DNA of 64,000 nucleotides from Apostichopus japonicus (GCF_037975245.1 NC_092563.1:608001-672000), one strand, 5' to 3'. Shown: positions 1-12,832, numbered from the stretch's first letter. Translations and numbers: made by a program. Notes: generated by a model not told the origin, from the letters alone.

Positions 1-3000
1 GTACAGAAGTCTAGTAATTTGGGATGGCATTTACATATTTGTATACATAGTTAAAGTGTCATGATGAGTTGATGTAGAGATCAGTATGCCAGTGTGTCTA
101 GTTCTCCCTCTCATCTACCATTATTCTCACTTCTATCTTCTAAATCCTCATTTTAAAAGGCAAACTGCACATTTCACTGATATACTTTCACCATATGCAA
201 GCTAGCCCCTCCCCCCCCCCCCCCCGCGCATTATACCACATCAAAGCAACACATTGAGATTGAGAAGCGACTAAACTACACACTAGTAATAAATGCATGT
301 ATACTGGTGGGCATGTGCACTGTTGACTGCATGTCAGGTAAAAGTTTTTAGATTAATTATCATAAAGGGTATGTGAGCAAACTGAAAAGTAAATAATTAA
401 TTCCACACATGCCCCTCCCCCTTCCCTTATCCACATGTACTCTTCTACCAATGATGATTGCACAGTTTTGAAGTGATTTCTTTGAGTATTCTACCTAGTA
501 TACTATAGATAGCTTTAAGCTATAATGTGTTCCCATTACTGCATGTGGTGCAATACAACATATGGAAACAGGCAACAGGGACAAGAATATATGAAAACAA
601 ATATATGTCTGTACAGTATGTCTGGAAAGCAAGCAAGTGTAAATTGATTAACAGCTGTTATCCCTGCCAGCAGACCAAGATTAAATCTTCAACTTAAAGA
701 GATACCATTCTACCTTAGTCTGTATTTGAATACCAACTATGGTAATAATTCCTATCCTAGAAAACATATTTTGTGGAACATTTTTAAACCAAATTACAAG
801 TCAACCACAACACTTCGAACCATGAGTTAAAGTCTCCTTCGATCATTATGTATTTAATCATGGACGATTGGTTAAATGCAATTCAAATTGGACTGACTCA
901 GACAGCGGCATGATTAAGCTGAGCTGCTGCATCCCGAATGATTAAATTTGAACCCATCTCCTATAAATTATAAAATATCACGATATGGACAAATTTCTAA
1001 TAAATTATAAATATTGGTGTACTTTTGTAGACCACAAACTGATTAAAAACCTTGTGACAGAAATTCTGTGGCACCAAGTTTCCAAATGTTTTCCTCTCCA
1101 ACATTTAAATTTCAAGAGTGCAACATTCCCAGTTTTCCTGCTTTCATTTTTGAGTGTGAGTAAAAACAACACAAGGGATTGAAACATGGTTATGTTTCAT
1201 ACTGACGCACATTTTACTTTAACTGTGCATCTTTAAACTATTGACTTCTATAGTATTCATGTTAATTACTATACACTCAGCAATGCTACAGTATATTGAA
1301 CATTCACAAATGAACTGCAAAATAGAAACCTCCTCATTTTAAGCTAATTGCCTCTTGCTACTTTTCAAACACATTTTCAAACTCAGCTACAAACATTAAC
1401 CATTTTTTAAGTGTCTTTCATATGCTAACTAAATTTTGACACAATTTGGGTGCATATTCGGTATTAATATGACATACTTCTGAGATTTCTGAAAAACAAT
1501 CTTGATATGAGAATTGTGATATATCCACAGGTGCATAATTGCTTAATCTTTGTATAATCAGCAGCTGTCTATCTGTTAAATTTAATAAAAATAATTCACA
1601 TTTGGACCTCAGAGGTTTTACAGATCATGTACAAAAACTGTTTTAAGAACCATGCATGCCTACTGACATTCTTCACCAAGCAAAGGATATCTTAAAAGCC
1701 ACTGCTGAGCTGGGAATAAAATCTTGAGAAATGTGTTGTCAGCAGCCAGCAGGAGTACACAGTGCAGCTGTAACAGACACCTTAAAGCTAGAGTAACTTT
1801 TAAATTCAATGATCTAAATATACATGTATTGATGGCACACTCTATTTATAGGTGCATACCAAAGATTCATTTACGTAGAATCAGTTTGTCTAAATGGCCA
1901 GAAATGTGCAGAATCACAACTGAGAAGAATCAAATGAGTGAACATGTCATTCAATACATTACACATTAACATTGAGACTGAAGAAGGCCTCTCTTTAACC
2001 CCAGCTGTTGAGAGATTATGAGATTCTGTACCCTCAAAGACACTGAAGAAATTCAACCCAGGGTGGCGCATTTGATTGATTGATTGAAAAAAATAATACA
2101 AAATATGTTTGAGAAACCCATTTCATACTCAGCAAAATAACAAAATCATTAGAGTATGAAATGGTGCCAAAAGGTCTTTACAGAGAGAATATAGGCAGTT
2201 TCATGAGGAATGCGAGGCTGACTGGGCTAACAGGGCAATTGCAATACCAGGGATATGAATAATTAAGATACAGTGTTACTACCCTGCTATATATGTATGT
2301 TCTAACTGAACGTAATCATAATGTCATTGGTCAATCCCATATTTGTTGTTTTCTTTCACATGTGCCTACTAGATCCCACCAATGTTTTGACATGTCATGC
2401 CAAAAGTGCTGACAAGAGTCAACAAAAACAGTTGCCATATTTTTGCAGCTCTTTTCTAATATCAAAAATGTTTTCAAAAGATTCAATAATGTGCTGGGTA
2501 ATAATTTAGTGTTCACATGCATTGCCTGAGTAGCAGATTTACATAAAAAACAAAATATTTTGTAACCATGGATACTAACAAAAATTGCCTTTACAGTGAC
2601 AAGGTTGACATTCTTACTACTACAGTAGCAGTCTGGCAAAATTATGGATGCTTTTAACACTCATAACTTCTAGAAGTCAGATGTGGCTTGAACATACATA
2701 ATTTGTCAGTCTTGGATACATGAAGAAACATCAATTTGGAACATTGAATTGTAAATGAGCTAGGTAATGATTAGCTTTCTTTTTGTATCAGTTAAGTGGT
2801 TTGCAAAAGTTACATTGGTAAGAAGAAAATATGTTTTTTTATGTAACACATATAGTTTGGTAGAATTAATATACATCATGGTGAAAGTTTCATACTCAGG
2901 CCTAGAATTTCTCAATTTTAGTAGGTTTGCTAAGAAATGCAAGTTTTTAAAAGATCTACTGGTTAAAATCAAGTTCCAGAGCACTGAAAATTTTGCTGAA

Positions 3001-4084
3001 TTTCAGCCCACACCAGTTACTGTACTATACAGGCTTATAGCCCAATAATGATGATTAGCAGTAATTTGGTGGATACGGATATATGCCGATTATTTGACTG
3101 ACGATTGATAACTGCCGACTAATCACCACATTTTGAGGCCTGCTACGTCCGTCTGCAGTCAATCCTAATTGTCGGTGGTAATCAGCTTGATCAGCTGGGA
3201 CAGTCAAAGCTTCACATCTTTGAGCCTTACATATATCAGAAAAACATATATCTCCTTTATTCTGCATTCCCATAGCTACCAATTACCATTCTAGTTGACG
3301 ATAAGCCTCCCCCTCGCACACACCTATATCAACATAATACTGATTCAACAATTGTAAACCGTTCTACTTTGTTATATACTGGCAACAAGAAGTATCTCAT
3401 TTTAATCATTGTAACAACCAATTCTTTTGTTTCTGTGGGAATCATCTTCTCAGAATCAATTGCATACTTATGAACTCTCCTTGGTGTCATCCTTAACAGT
3501 CTTCTCCCCTACACCTTCACCACCCCCCTACACCCTCACCCTGCCTCTGAAGTTTATGTCCACTGCCTATGTTAACCCTTGCATGATGTAAGACAAAATA
3601 CTTCACTTCACAGATTGGATATATCACCTTAAGCTAGCAATAAATAACAGCTGTACAGAAGAGCTTACCTGTTAATTGGGAAGGATCGGTTGACTGCGAT
3701 TTGATATGATTCCACTTTTCCCTTTTTTATGATCCTTTTAGTAGCTAAGCAAAGTAAACAAATAAAGTTTTACCATAAACACAAATAATACGCTATAGAA
3801 ATAGTATCTATTCATAATACTTTTATCAGTAATTTGGCTATCATGTATGTCAGCAATACTGTAGTTTAGGCCACAAAAGTGGATTATCGTTGTCAAATGT
3901 GCATTCTATTGAAAGTCAACAATGCTCCAGATGTATATACGTAGAAAGGGACGCTGTGGCTGTTCAGAACCTTTATAAATTTTCCATCACTGCTACTGTC
4001 CATCTCCAAGTCAAGTACCAGTGAGCAAAACCATGCAGCTATCCATGCATAAAAAATCTTCACAATCCATTGTGTGGAGCTGCT
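1..4084. other. Non-coding stretch, no gene recognised
   Basis: I see no exon with convincing splice sites or family similarity here. It holds a poly-C run near 206-225 and ordinary AT-rich single-copy-looking sequence. A minus-strand open stretch at 3893-4020 reads like protein for about 40 residues (it contains DGKFIKVLNSHSVPFYVY), but I found no splice acceptor in a usable phase, so I do not call it an exon. Confidence 0.5.
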
Positions 4085-4318
4085 TGAAAGGAGACACAAC
4101 CCTACCGCCATCATTATTGTTCTATGTGATAGTGAGAAATATTATGAAAAGCTACACCAAACAGCTAAGAAAAGTTGTATTCCAGTTGGGAGATATCACA
4201 GATAGAAAGTATTACACAAACAAGGCTGGAGACTTGATCAAGTCTAAATATAACATCATCAAGCTACATGTGCTTCATCTTTCTTATATTTTTCTTTATT
4301 TATGCAGGGAGTTTTAGA
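4085..4318. repeat. Diverged copy of a dispersed sequence also at 35503-35760
   Basis: About 230 bp can be aligned by eye, in the same orientation, with 35503-35760. Shared blocks include AAACAGCTAAGAAAA, a GGCTG(G/A)AGACTTG block and a CACATGTGC-like block, in the same order. The minus strand is open in the 35-kb copy but broken by stops in this one. Either this is an old dispersed repeat or a decayed copy of a coding segment. Confidence 0.5.
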
Positions 4319-4351
4319 AGCCAAATGGTACATTGCAGGCATCTTTAAATA

Positions 4352-4519
4352 AGGGGTTAATCAACGGTCTAGCGTGCGTTACTCACAGGATTAATGCACG
4401 ATCGGGGGATAATGCAAGCGATGCACGAGGGCGGAGCCCGAGTGCATCCAGCGATAGCATTAACACCCGGAGTGCCTTAATCATGTGAGTAACGCACGCT
4501 AGACCGTTGACTAACCCCG
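4352..4519. mobile_element. Palindromic MITE-like element
   Basis: The two ends form a long imperfect inverted repeat: the left arm (about 4352-4394) and right arm (about 4474-4519) share the motif TCAACGGTCTAGCGTGCGTT followed by ACTCACA-GATTAA. The loop is CpG-rich, unlike its AT-rich surroundings. A further half copy of the terminus (GTGCGTTACTCACAGGATTA) lies at about 4622-4644. There is no coding capacity. I could not identify a target-site duplication, so the superfamily is open. Confidence 0.7.
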
Positions 4520-4913
4520 TTCATTCATACACTACCATTTGTGTGGGGGAAAATCATAAAACAAAACATTTTTGGTTACATATAACCAAAGATTTATTAA
4601 AGTGATGCCCCGTAATTTTACCGTGCGTTACTCACAGGATTAACCACGGTCAGCTGACCTGAATGGACCAATAGGATTTAGGAATCTTTACTAAGTATGA
4701 ATGAACCATAAATTATGTCTATAACTAGTTCCAAAATAAACTTTATGTGTGAGGTTGAATAGGGGCCTGGGTTGTACACTCATTGTAATGGTCTAACTCT
4801 TCCCTCGATGAACTTAAAATTCTCTGACTTAACCATCTTACCCCGTCTAATGCCATTGGGCATGCCACTGCAGTCCTAATCATTTAATACCTAATAAGTA
4901 AGGCATTACTTAC

Positions 4914-5095
4914 CAACTCTGTTCACTACATGAGATGAACCCTCTGATCTCTGCACTGGTACCTCTGCATTGTATGTTTTGTACATTGTGTATACCATCA
5001 GATCCAGTATTAGCAAGATGGAACAAGTTATGATAATGGAGAGAAGACATTTTCTCATATTCATATTTATTTCTTTGAGGAGCAACTGAATAAAT
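4914..5095 (-). CDS. Candidate internal or first coding exon of a minus-strand gene
   Basis: On the minus strand this 182-bp segment has a strong polypyrimidine tract and TTTTTCAG acceptor (after 5096) and an ideal GTAAGT donor (4913-4908). Two frames are open across it. Frame A starts at an ATG at 5064 and gives 50 residues plus one base: a short basic start (MNMRKC), then about 20 hydrophobic residues (LLSIIITCSILLILDLMVY), then a polar stretch. This is the pattern of a type II signal anchor, as in Golgi glycosyl- or sulfotransferases, although no catalytic domain is visible. Frame B (IYSVAPQRNKYEYEK...) is also open and is in phase with the candidate exon ending at 6478. The splice signals are convincing; the frame and the gene identity are not. 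Any following exons at lower coordinates were not recognised. Confidence 0.5.
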
Positions 5096-6477
5096 CTGAA
5101 AAAGTAAAAAAAATGGAAGCAAAGAACATTTCTGTGATATTCAGAAAAATGACTCAATATGTATGTTTCTCATGTCAATCCTTGTATACCACAGCGCTGA
5201 AGATATGACATGTTGAACTAATTTTTTTACTTTATGTTATGCACAAAATCAGAAAACTTTCTCTCATAACCTCATAATTCATTAATGTTTTTGACATTAT
5301 TGTAGGACTGATTAATGAAGCGAACCGCGGATTGCGGGGGAAATTACCGGATTTAGGGTCCTACGCTTCGAACTCATAAGTTATCAATGAGGAGGCAAGA
5401 GTTTTCTTGCGTTGAAACAACGGCTGACTTTTATTAACAGACTCTACAATAATATGAAAATATACAAATGAAGAATAAGTCATGACACATGACAATATAA
5501 AATGGCTTTGTATGATAAATGGCTTAAGGGTCTCTTTACTCTCTTATTAAACTCTGTCTTTACTCGGGGAAAAACCTATACTCAATCTATGAAAAATGCA
5601 CAGAACCTATGCCCAAACTGTGACATTAATACACAAATACAATTAAAGACTCAATAATAGTATCCTGCAATACGACATTGCACTTGTACAAGACAGTATA
5701 AAATGTATAAAACGTATAAAGAATAATGTAAAATGAACATTATGTAATAATCTGCATAAATAATAATAAACGTTTGCCAACAGGCGAGGAATTTTGGCAC
5801 CTTCGTAATGGCCAGCCTAGGGCAACTAATGCCGCTGCAACTCATTATAGGCCTTTCACCTAAACTGTTCCTAGACAGCAGGAATTTACACCTCCTGAAC
5901 CCACAAACTCTCAAGAGACTTGGCACTCCATAGCTATCCATAAAGGCTAAGATTAGAAGGACAAGCTCTTGAGACAACTCTGTAGTGACCAACAGTAAAC
6001 AATATGTTCAAGATACAAAATATGAATACGTATACTCTTTACACTGCGAGCAGTACAATACTGAAAATACAGGTACAATAAAATAATAATCTCTCAATAC
6101 AACTCAACTGTCAATACAGTACAATACACTAAATAAACTTTCAATTACTTTCTGTATACTTCACGTGACTGTATATAAACTCTCTGTATATAAACTCAAC
6201 CTAACCGATACTGTCACTCTACAGTATAAAGGTACACAATACTACTAGCACCCATGTGCTTAACGATACACAACCACTGATCTACACAGTGTACACAACG
6301 CACCCTATAAACCCATAGGACCAAGGTCCAAATGCACAACCTAACATACGTACTTTGTACAGTGAAGTACAACCTAGCCAGAGGGGCAATAATTACAACT
6401 TCGATTCAATTTAATAATAATAAGGGTACGTACGGCACTTTAAAAACAATAATAATATGTATTACTTAATCTCTTAC
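5096..6477. other. AT-rich stretch, possible minus-strand intron
   Basis: It is very AT-rich and has many short runs of AATAAT and TATAAA. A small CpG-containing patch lies at about 5310-5370. No coding signal was seen. If the exons at 6478-6612 and 4914-5095 belong together, this is the intron between them. Confidence 0.4.
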
Positions 6478-6612
6478 TATACTGGGGTCAGCTCGCTCGC
6501 GAATAACAAGACGAAGGAGACTCTTCGCTCGCGGTAAAGGAGGTCGCGTACATCGAGACTCATCAACGCTAACTCTAGCCAGCTCGCTATAGAGGTTGGT
6601 ATGATCCGCCAT
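6478..6612 (-). CDS. Candidate minus-strand first coding exon (45 codons)
   Basis: The minus strand has an ATG at 6612 in a strong initiation context (AAGATGGCGG), then 45 codons starting MADHTNLYSELARVSVDES and ending RERADPSI, before a GTAAGA donor at 6477. The segment is much richer in CpG than its surroundings. It ends in phase 0, which would join frame B of the exon at 4914-5095. The open frame extends upstream to 6945, but that part has no clear start signal and is probably leader. I do not recognise the protein. It could also be a chance open frame in a CpG-rich promoter region or a fragment of an old retroelement. Confidence 0.3.
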
Positions 6613-9446
6613 CTTGGTAACCAGCGACTTCGAGCCAGAAGTCAAACCATCCAAAAACCTGAGGCATCCTGCCTCTGAGAAGGGTGACATCTCCTCATGG
6701 ACTCCAGATAATAAGGATACAGGTAAACTCTGGGCTATTGACGACCCAAGATTAATGAATATTGACAAATTATGAAAGGGATAACGAGGCGATGCCCCGG
6801 AGCTCTTCAGGGACGATGTTCGCCATACAACACCGTGTACAGAACTGAAGAAACACGTGTATACAACTAACGCTACAAACTGACTATTACGAACTATTAC
6901 GTAAGACATGCAAATACTAAACGGGTGCACACTACAAAATTTCACTTTGCTACATTAATAAACAAAATTACATCATAAAGGAAATGTCATTCTGTGTTTC
7001 CTCCCTCTCACCTTGAAATCTCTCTGGGCTTCTATTGAGATATTTTGTACTGCTGACATGAGATTATGTGGGTGCCTGCTACTGTACATAGATCACCCAG
7101 GGCACATCCCATGTCACCCCCTGTAGGATACAGGACTCTGGATACAGCTGGCACCTACGATTGCTGCTGAGTTGTGAGGTACACTTGGTATTAAGCAAAC
7201 AACATTTTCTAGATATATGTTGTAGCAAACAGGATAGAAATCTGTGAGAATAAGGGAAGAGAAAAGGTTAAATTCTTTAATAATGTTGTAAATGTGATTT
7301 TCTGTCACTATTGGAAAGTCTCCTTACAGAAAGGACAGAAATTACTGTCATACATGATAAATAAGTGACAAGTGGACAACTTTTGAATGTTCCTTTTTTA
7401 TATAAATGTTTCTTCCACTCCCCCCCCCCCATTAAATATTGAGGGGGTGGGAGAGGGGACAAGCTATACGATAGAGAACAAAACCGCCGTAGAGGAACTC
7501 TGGTATCAGCAAGCAAACGATATCACCTATTTGAGCATCAAGATAAAAATTCTATAATTTCTGCCAACAGAAAGAATGAACAACTTAAACATAATCTCTT
7601 GATATTTACTCTGTTGAAGTTAACTTACATGCATCCTCTTTTACTAAGTCATTTTGCAAGATGCAGTATAAATGAGACAATTTGCATGTATATTTAATAC
7701 ATCCTCAATTGGTTTAATTAAGCAACAGGATACCAATTCCCATTTTCAATCATATGGCAATTTACAATTTGTAAGATCTAACAGAGCAACCACAAGTAGT
7801 CAAATTAACCCTTCTGGTTGTCCAAAAAGTAAATTTGTGAGAAAAACTTAAGAATCCACATACTACTTTGGCATTTTTGACACTGAGCCTCACATACATT
7901 GAAATGTCAGGTTTGAAATTGCCTTAATAGTTCACTTATTTTTGAAAATTGACATATTATGGATGTGCATATGAATGGCATCTGTGACAGCTTCACATAC
8001 ATTAAACATCAGTATGACAACATTAAATGCCTGGTGTAAAGTTACCTTCATACAGTTTGTCATTTATTTTGTGAGATTCTATCATTGTAATTAAAAATAT
8101 AATTGTTATCAATAAAATTGGTATCTCATTGCCAACCATGAATCTGACTGGATTTATGATATAAAGATATAATTATGGAAATTGTATTTATTGATAAAAA
8201 TAATTCAATAAGCTGCTTTAATAGTGTATGTGATTGTTGCAACAGTCTAGACAGACATATGTTATTTAGCTTTTCATCACAACTGAAGTTTCTTGAACAT
8301 GTTCCCATGGTTCTTTGCTTTAGGTTTCTTGTTTCAATTGGAAATCCAGATAAAGACCTCCCATCATAAATCACTCAGCAACAGGGTACATAATTGCCAA
8401 CTGGTCTAGATGTAGGTAAATATCTAATGTGGCATCAAGGCAGCTGCACAGTTGCTTTTGAACAACACCTGTCTGCAAAGTTTTACTTGTGCATGATACT
8501 CTGTGTTTGTTGCATAATTACAGTAACTAGTGTCACACATCACATACACTTCACTCTAAGCTTTAAAATATATATGATTTCACGCAGACTTATACAGCAA
8601 CACTGTACATAAGCAACACTGTTAATGGACATCAGCATGGCCTTGTGTAATACACTAACTATAGGGGCTGGTGGAAGGGGGGGGTTGTCTTCCTTAGGCA
8701 GATGTGTGGCCCCTCCAGTGGAGTAGCAATTGGGCCCTCCAGTCAGGTGTCCCAATGAAAAGATGTTCAGGACCTATATTTTTACAAATATGAATAAATT
8801 TGAGAAACTATTAGGTATCATTGGAGGTAAACCTATATGGTAACATTACATGCTGTTATTCCAAATGTCTCCTTTGGCATTTTTTGACATCAACTCTGCA
8901 TATTGAACATGTAATTATGACGCCATCGGTGAGTGGACCAATTTCTCCTACATGTACCTAGCTAAGTATAACTAGGATAGGCCTAAATGTTGCAGAAGTT
9001 AAATAACCTGAATGAGTAAGGAATGCTTCCACTCTCTATGTTACCTGGAATTGGTAGATAAGTTTAAGTCGAACGTTGTTTAGGTTCATATCGTTGTTCA
9101 CCTCAGTAACTAAAATCCGAACATCAATCTATCACGGCAAGCAGCAAGGAAATCCCTTGAATATTCGTTGTTACTCGTTTGTTTTTCCAGAACCAGTGCA
9201 ACGTTTGAATATCTGTATTTACCTCATTGTAGTCACGGTGGTTCTACTGTTTTTAACAAACATTCGCGGTCTTTGCTTAAATAGACCTTTGGACTCTGAC
9301 ATACAATGCTATAGTGACAAACCGATTCATCTTAATTGGCCTTGAAAAGTTGGAACGGTTTAGGCTAAATAATCGTAAACAATTTCCATAGGTACGTGAC
9401 ACGTACATGGCTGTGAGCTTGTAACAAGATATTGAATAATATTTAC
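6613..9446. other. Non-coding stretch, no gene recognised
   Basis: The part at 6613-6945 is CpG-richer and contains an octamer-like ATTTGCAT (minus strand), so it may be promoter or leader for the exon below it. The remainder is AT-rich. It includes a poly-C run near 7420-7430 and G-rich patches near 7441-7458 and 8670-8690. A plus-strand open stretch at about 9150-9345 encodes one hydrophobic segment after an acceptor-like TTTTTCCAG, but it has no clear donor and no recognisable family. Confidence 0.4.
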
Positions 9447-9750
9447 CTTTAATTCAGGTCTACACAAATAATCCTTTTCTCGGCAACCCGCAAAAATACC
9501 TGCCTCCTAAGGCTGTAGCTTTATACACGTATGGGAGTTTTGTGTGTCGCTGTGTTTTAGCGGCAACTCGGAAAAGTTCATTTGCACGGTATCGCACGTA
9601 ATGCGGCGACGGCAAAACATGTTTTGGCCTAAGTCTCCCCGCAGACGACCACAACTTCCGCACTGCATGTCTGCACCGGCATGAATTAATCGTCTTTCGA
9701 TAGATTCAGTGGTGATTGACAAGCCCTGACTCTCCCTCCTGTTCACATGA
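9447..9750 (-). promoter_or_regulatory. CpG-richer region, candidate leader exon of a minus-strand gene
   Basis: This segment has clearly more CpG than the flanking sequence. Read on the minus strand it ends in AATTAAAG followed by GTAAAT, a fair donor at 9446. It could be a 5' untranslated exon upstream of 6612 or 5095. No core promoter element is certain. Confidence 0.3.
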
Positions 9751-10053
9751 AAAAAATGTCAGAAACGACGTAATAAACTATATATGGGCTGGAGCTAATA
9801 AAGATTAATAGGTCAGAAAAGCCATCAACTGTTGATGAAGCAACTACACAGTGGCGTATACAGTAATGATGTGGAAGCGAGGAATAGGACGTCACTGGGG
9901 TATCACCCATCAGCCTTCTAGGGGAAATTGGGGAGGGGGGTGGGACAGATTGTTAATGAATGAACGAATTGTGAAGGAGAAAGCCACCCTGGGGTGCGAA
10001 TCCCCACCCCAAATGAAAAGCTTAATTAGAAGTCAAATATCGTGCGTTCTAAG

Positions 10054-10658
10054 CAGAGGCGGAATGAGTCTTAAAACCGGCCCGGGCATTCTTCACCTAT
10101 AGACCGGCCCATTATTCATTGATATGTTATACTTACACAGTGATCGCCATCCTGGGGAAGGGGTTTAAGGGGAGGTGTCCCCTCCCCATTGAGATTTATT
10201 TGAAGTTAAGGAATGACTAGATGCAAAATGGTGCTATATTTCTCAATTTTGTAGGTTACAATAATCCTTTAAAAAAGACCCCAAAATAATTTTCCTGAAG
10301 CAACACTTGATTAAATTGAGAAAAGTTAAAAACGTTAACAAAAATAGACAAAAATATATGTTTTAGACTGGATTTAATTTATTTTTTCAAGCATTATGTG
10401 ACAACATGCTTGAAAAAAATGGAAGAAAACCTAAATAAAATCCATTAGCACGGACGGGTTGCCAATAGCACGTTCTTTTGTTACGAACAAAAAAATATTT
10501 AACATGGTGATTTCATGAGCTGATTCCCACAGTGAAAAATATATTTCTACACAGCCCGTCTGTACTTTATTAACTACTGTGAAAATGGGCGGTAATTTTT
10601 ACCAGGCTCCCAGCCCACCGGGCATTGCCCAAATGCCCGTGTGGCCAGTCCGCCACTG
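10054..10658. mobile_element. Non-autonomous hAT-like element
   Basis: It starts CAGAGGCGGA and ends TCCGCCACTG, giving terminal inverted repeats of about 10 bp with one mismatch. Further in, both ends carry CCCGGGCATT-like sequence in opposite orientation. The flanking octamers GTTCTAAG and ATTCTGAA match at 5 of 8 positions with only transitions between them, consistent with an old 8-bp target duplication. The interior is AT-rich and has no long open frame, so it is a deletion derivative or MITE. Confidence 0.6.
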
Positions 10659-10796
10659 ATTCTGAAAGCATTGAGATTGTAGATTAGGTCTACGTACCGC
10701 ACGCTAGTTGTGCCAATTACTTTACCTTTGTATTTTTACGTAATCATGGCTAGAGGGGGATAATTGCTGGACCATAGTTAATCAATATGTTTATCT

Positions 10797-10850
10797 AAGT
10801 ATATCTATATGTATTATATATATCTATATACATATATAACTATATATATA
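10797..10850. repeat. TA-rich microsatellite at an insertion site
   Basis: It consists of TATATC and TA repeats. The outer hAT-like element that follows inserted into this tract, and TATATATA appears on both its sides. Confidence 0.8.
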
Positions 10851-10899
10851 CAGGCGCGGCGGAACGGAAAAATTATTGGGGGGGCTAATGTGTGGAGAC

Positions 10900-12832
10900 C
10901 AGTGGCGGAGAAACAGGGGGGGTTGGGGGGGTTTTAACCCCCCCACTTTTTGAAGAGGGGGGTTGGCCCACACAATCAACCCCCCCTAGTTTTTGCCAGT
11001 AATGTTCTGTTATAGCCTATGTTATGTGCTCCAAATGGCATAATAAATCAAATTATTAAATTTGAAATTGTTAAAGTCATTTCAACCTTTTACCTGGTAG
11101 GCTACATCAACAATTAACGACCGAAAACCGAGTTAGAATTGACCGACACATTATTTCTAGCCCCTTTCCCCCACCTTGCGCATTGGACCTTGTAGCTCAT
11201 AGCGCTAACTTCACCCCACAACAGAAATACACAAAATAACGTTTTGTTGCTGTTGAATAGCTTTGGAACTGTATACACTTGCCAACTTCAACGAGGTGAA
11301 GGAAGGAAAAGAAAAAGAAGAAAGAGAGAAAAGGACCAAAGGATGGAGTAGAAAATACGGCAAGAAAACGGGAAGAGGAAGAGGAACAGTGACAAAATTA
11401 TTCGAATTTGTAAAGCAAACAGCAGATATCACATCATATCAGTGAGCATGAAAATGGCGTTCCACGATAAACAGCCTCCAAACCATGGGCGCAGATCCTG
11501 GTGAGGACAGCGGGACGCGTCCCCACCAACTTTTTCAGTAGTGGGGACATGATATACCGTGTCCCCACCAATTTGTCTTTGCATTTCAAGTTCCCCTGTA
11601 TGGAACTTTGGCGCAGTTTGATCCAGCATTGTGCAAATGACATGCAGCAGTTCTCATTTTATTGTATTTTATCCACAGTTATAGGACGGAAATCGCATTT
11701 GCGGCAGTCTATATTTGTTTTCTGGGAGAGGACCCCAGACCCATCGTATATACAAAAGTCTACTTGGATTATTTGTCCCCTGATTTTCTTTCTGCAGACG
11801 CCCATGTATTTCTCCAAACTAAATTTCTAAGCAATGAGATCTAAAACTTAAGGAGGTTTAGGAGCATCATTAGGTCTGGGAAGTGTTATTTCCGGCGATC
11901 TGGGAGGTATATTTGCCCCAAAAAATCGTACGCTACGCGCGAACCCATGGTCGCGCTCCGCTTAGATAGTGTCATAGAACAGACACGCGTCCCCACCATT
12001 ATCCAAGACTGATCTGCGCCCATGGTCAAAACTGTCGATGTGTGTAGTGTTCGGTTTCGGAAATATCTGGTATATTTTTTATTTCCTTCAACGAAATTTT
12101 TTAGTAGCCGTCTGAATTTTCGAAAATTCCCTAACCAACATTCTTCATCATACTTCATCATACTCGTGCAATTTTGACCCGTCTGTTAGGGTTTGAAGGA
12201 GGTTTTTCTATATCGGTTGTCCATAGATGATATTTTGTGCAACATTATGGGTATGTTTTGAAGTGAATTTATTCACGAGAATTGTGAATTTTCAAATTCT
12301 GAACAGTGGGGCTGACGGATATTGTGGGCCGCGATGAAGAATCACCTACAAAAGCAATGATCCACAGGATATGTGATGAAGTCGAACATGATGTGTGACT
12401 GGTGACAATCTTCAAAAAGGTTATAGATGAGAAAAAAAGTATTTGGAAAAAACTTGGTTGTCAGGCAAAAGTGTACATATGGTTGGTCAGTTTCAAGCCA
12501 TTTCAAGTGCCATTTCCGGTGATCTGGGGGTACCAAAACCAGAAATTTTCTTGTACGCTGCGCGCCAACCAATGGTGGCGCTCCGCTTAGATAGTAATAC
12601 GCGCCCCCCGGGTTAGAAAATCCTGCATACACCCTTGGTTAAATCCAGCTTTTCAAGGCCTGGGCAGTGCCATTTACTGCAATCTGGGAGGCAATATTTG
12701 CCAAAAAATTCTTGTGCACTTCGCGCCAACTTATGGTGGCGCTCCACTTAGATAGTGAGCCAGCAGTTATGACTTTTTATTTCATCAATGGCCTGCAACC
12801 CCCCCACTTCTGACAAGAAATCTCCGCCACTG
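10900..12832. mobile_element. Nested hAT-like element with exact 8-bp duplication
   Basis: It begins CAGTGGCGGAGA and ends with the exact inverse, TCTCCGCCACTG. GTGGAGAC stands directly before (10892-10899) and after it (12833-12840), a perfect 8-bp target duplication. It is inserted in the outer element at 10851-13876. Inside are a smaller inverted-repeat element (11484-12024), a diverged copy of sequence that recurs in 15104-17408, and several copies of a ~95-bp module. No open frame looks like a transposase. Confidence 0.88.
11484..12024. mobile_element. Small inverted-repeat element nested in the previous one
   Basis: The ends are CATGGGCGCAGATC and its exact inverse. The related sequence at 15178-15200 runs through without this segment (CAGCCTCAAAAACTGTC), so it serves as an empty site and shows that 11484-12024 was inserted. 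CAAA flanks both sides, giving a possible 4-bp duplication. GTCCCCACCA also recurs inside both ends in opposite orientation. It has no coding capacity; the superfamily is uncertain. Confidence 0.75.

Noticed and set aside
3893-4114. Minus-strand open frame as the next exon after 4914-5095
   Set aside because: No acceptor with a usable phase was found, despite protein-like sequence in its last 40 codons.
9076-9345. 89-codon open frame with a membrane segment
   Set aside because: Only one hydrophobic stretch and no donor; a single hydrophobic segment is not enough to call a gene.
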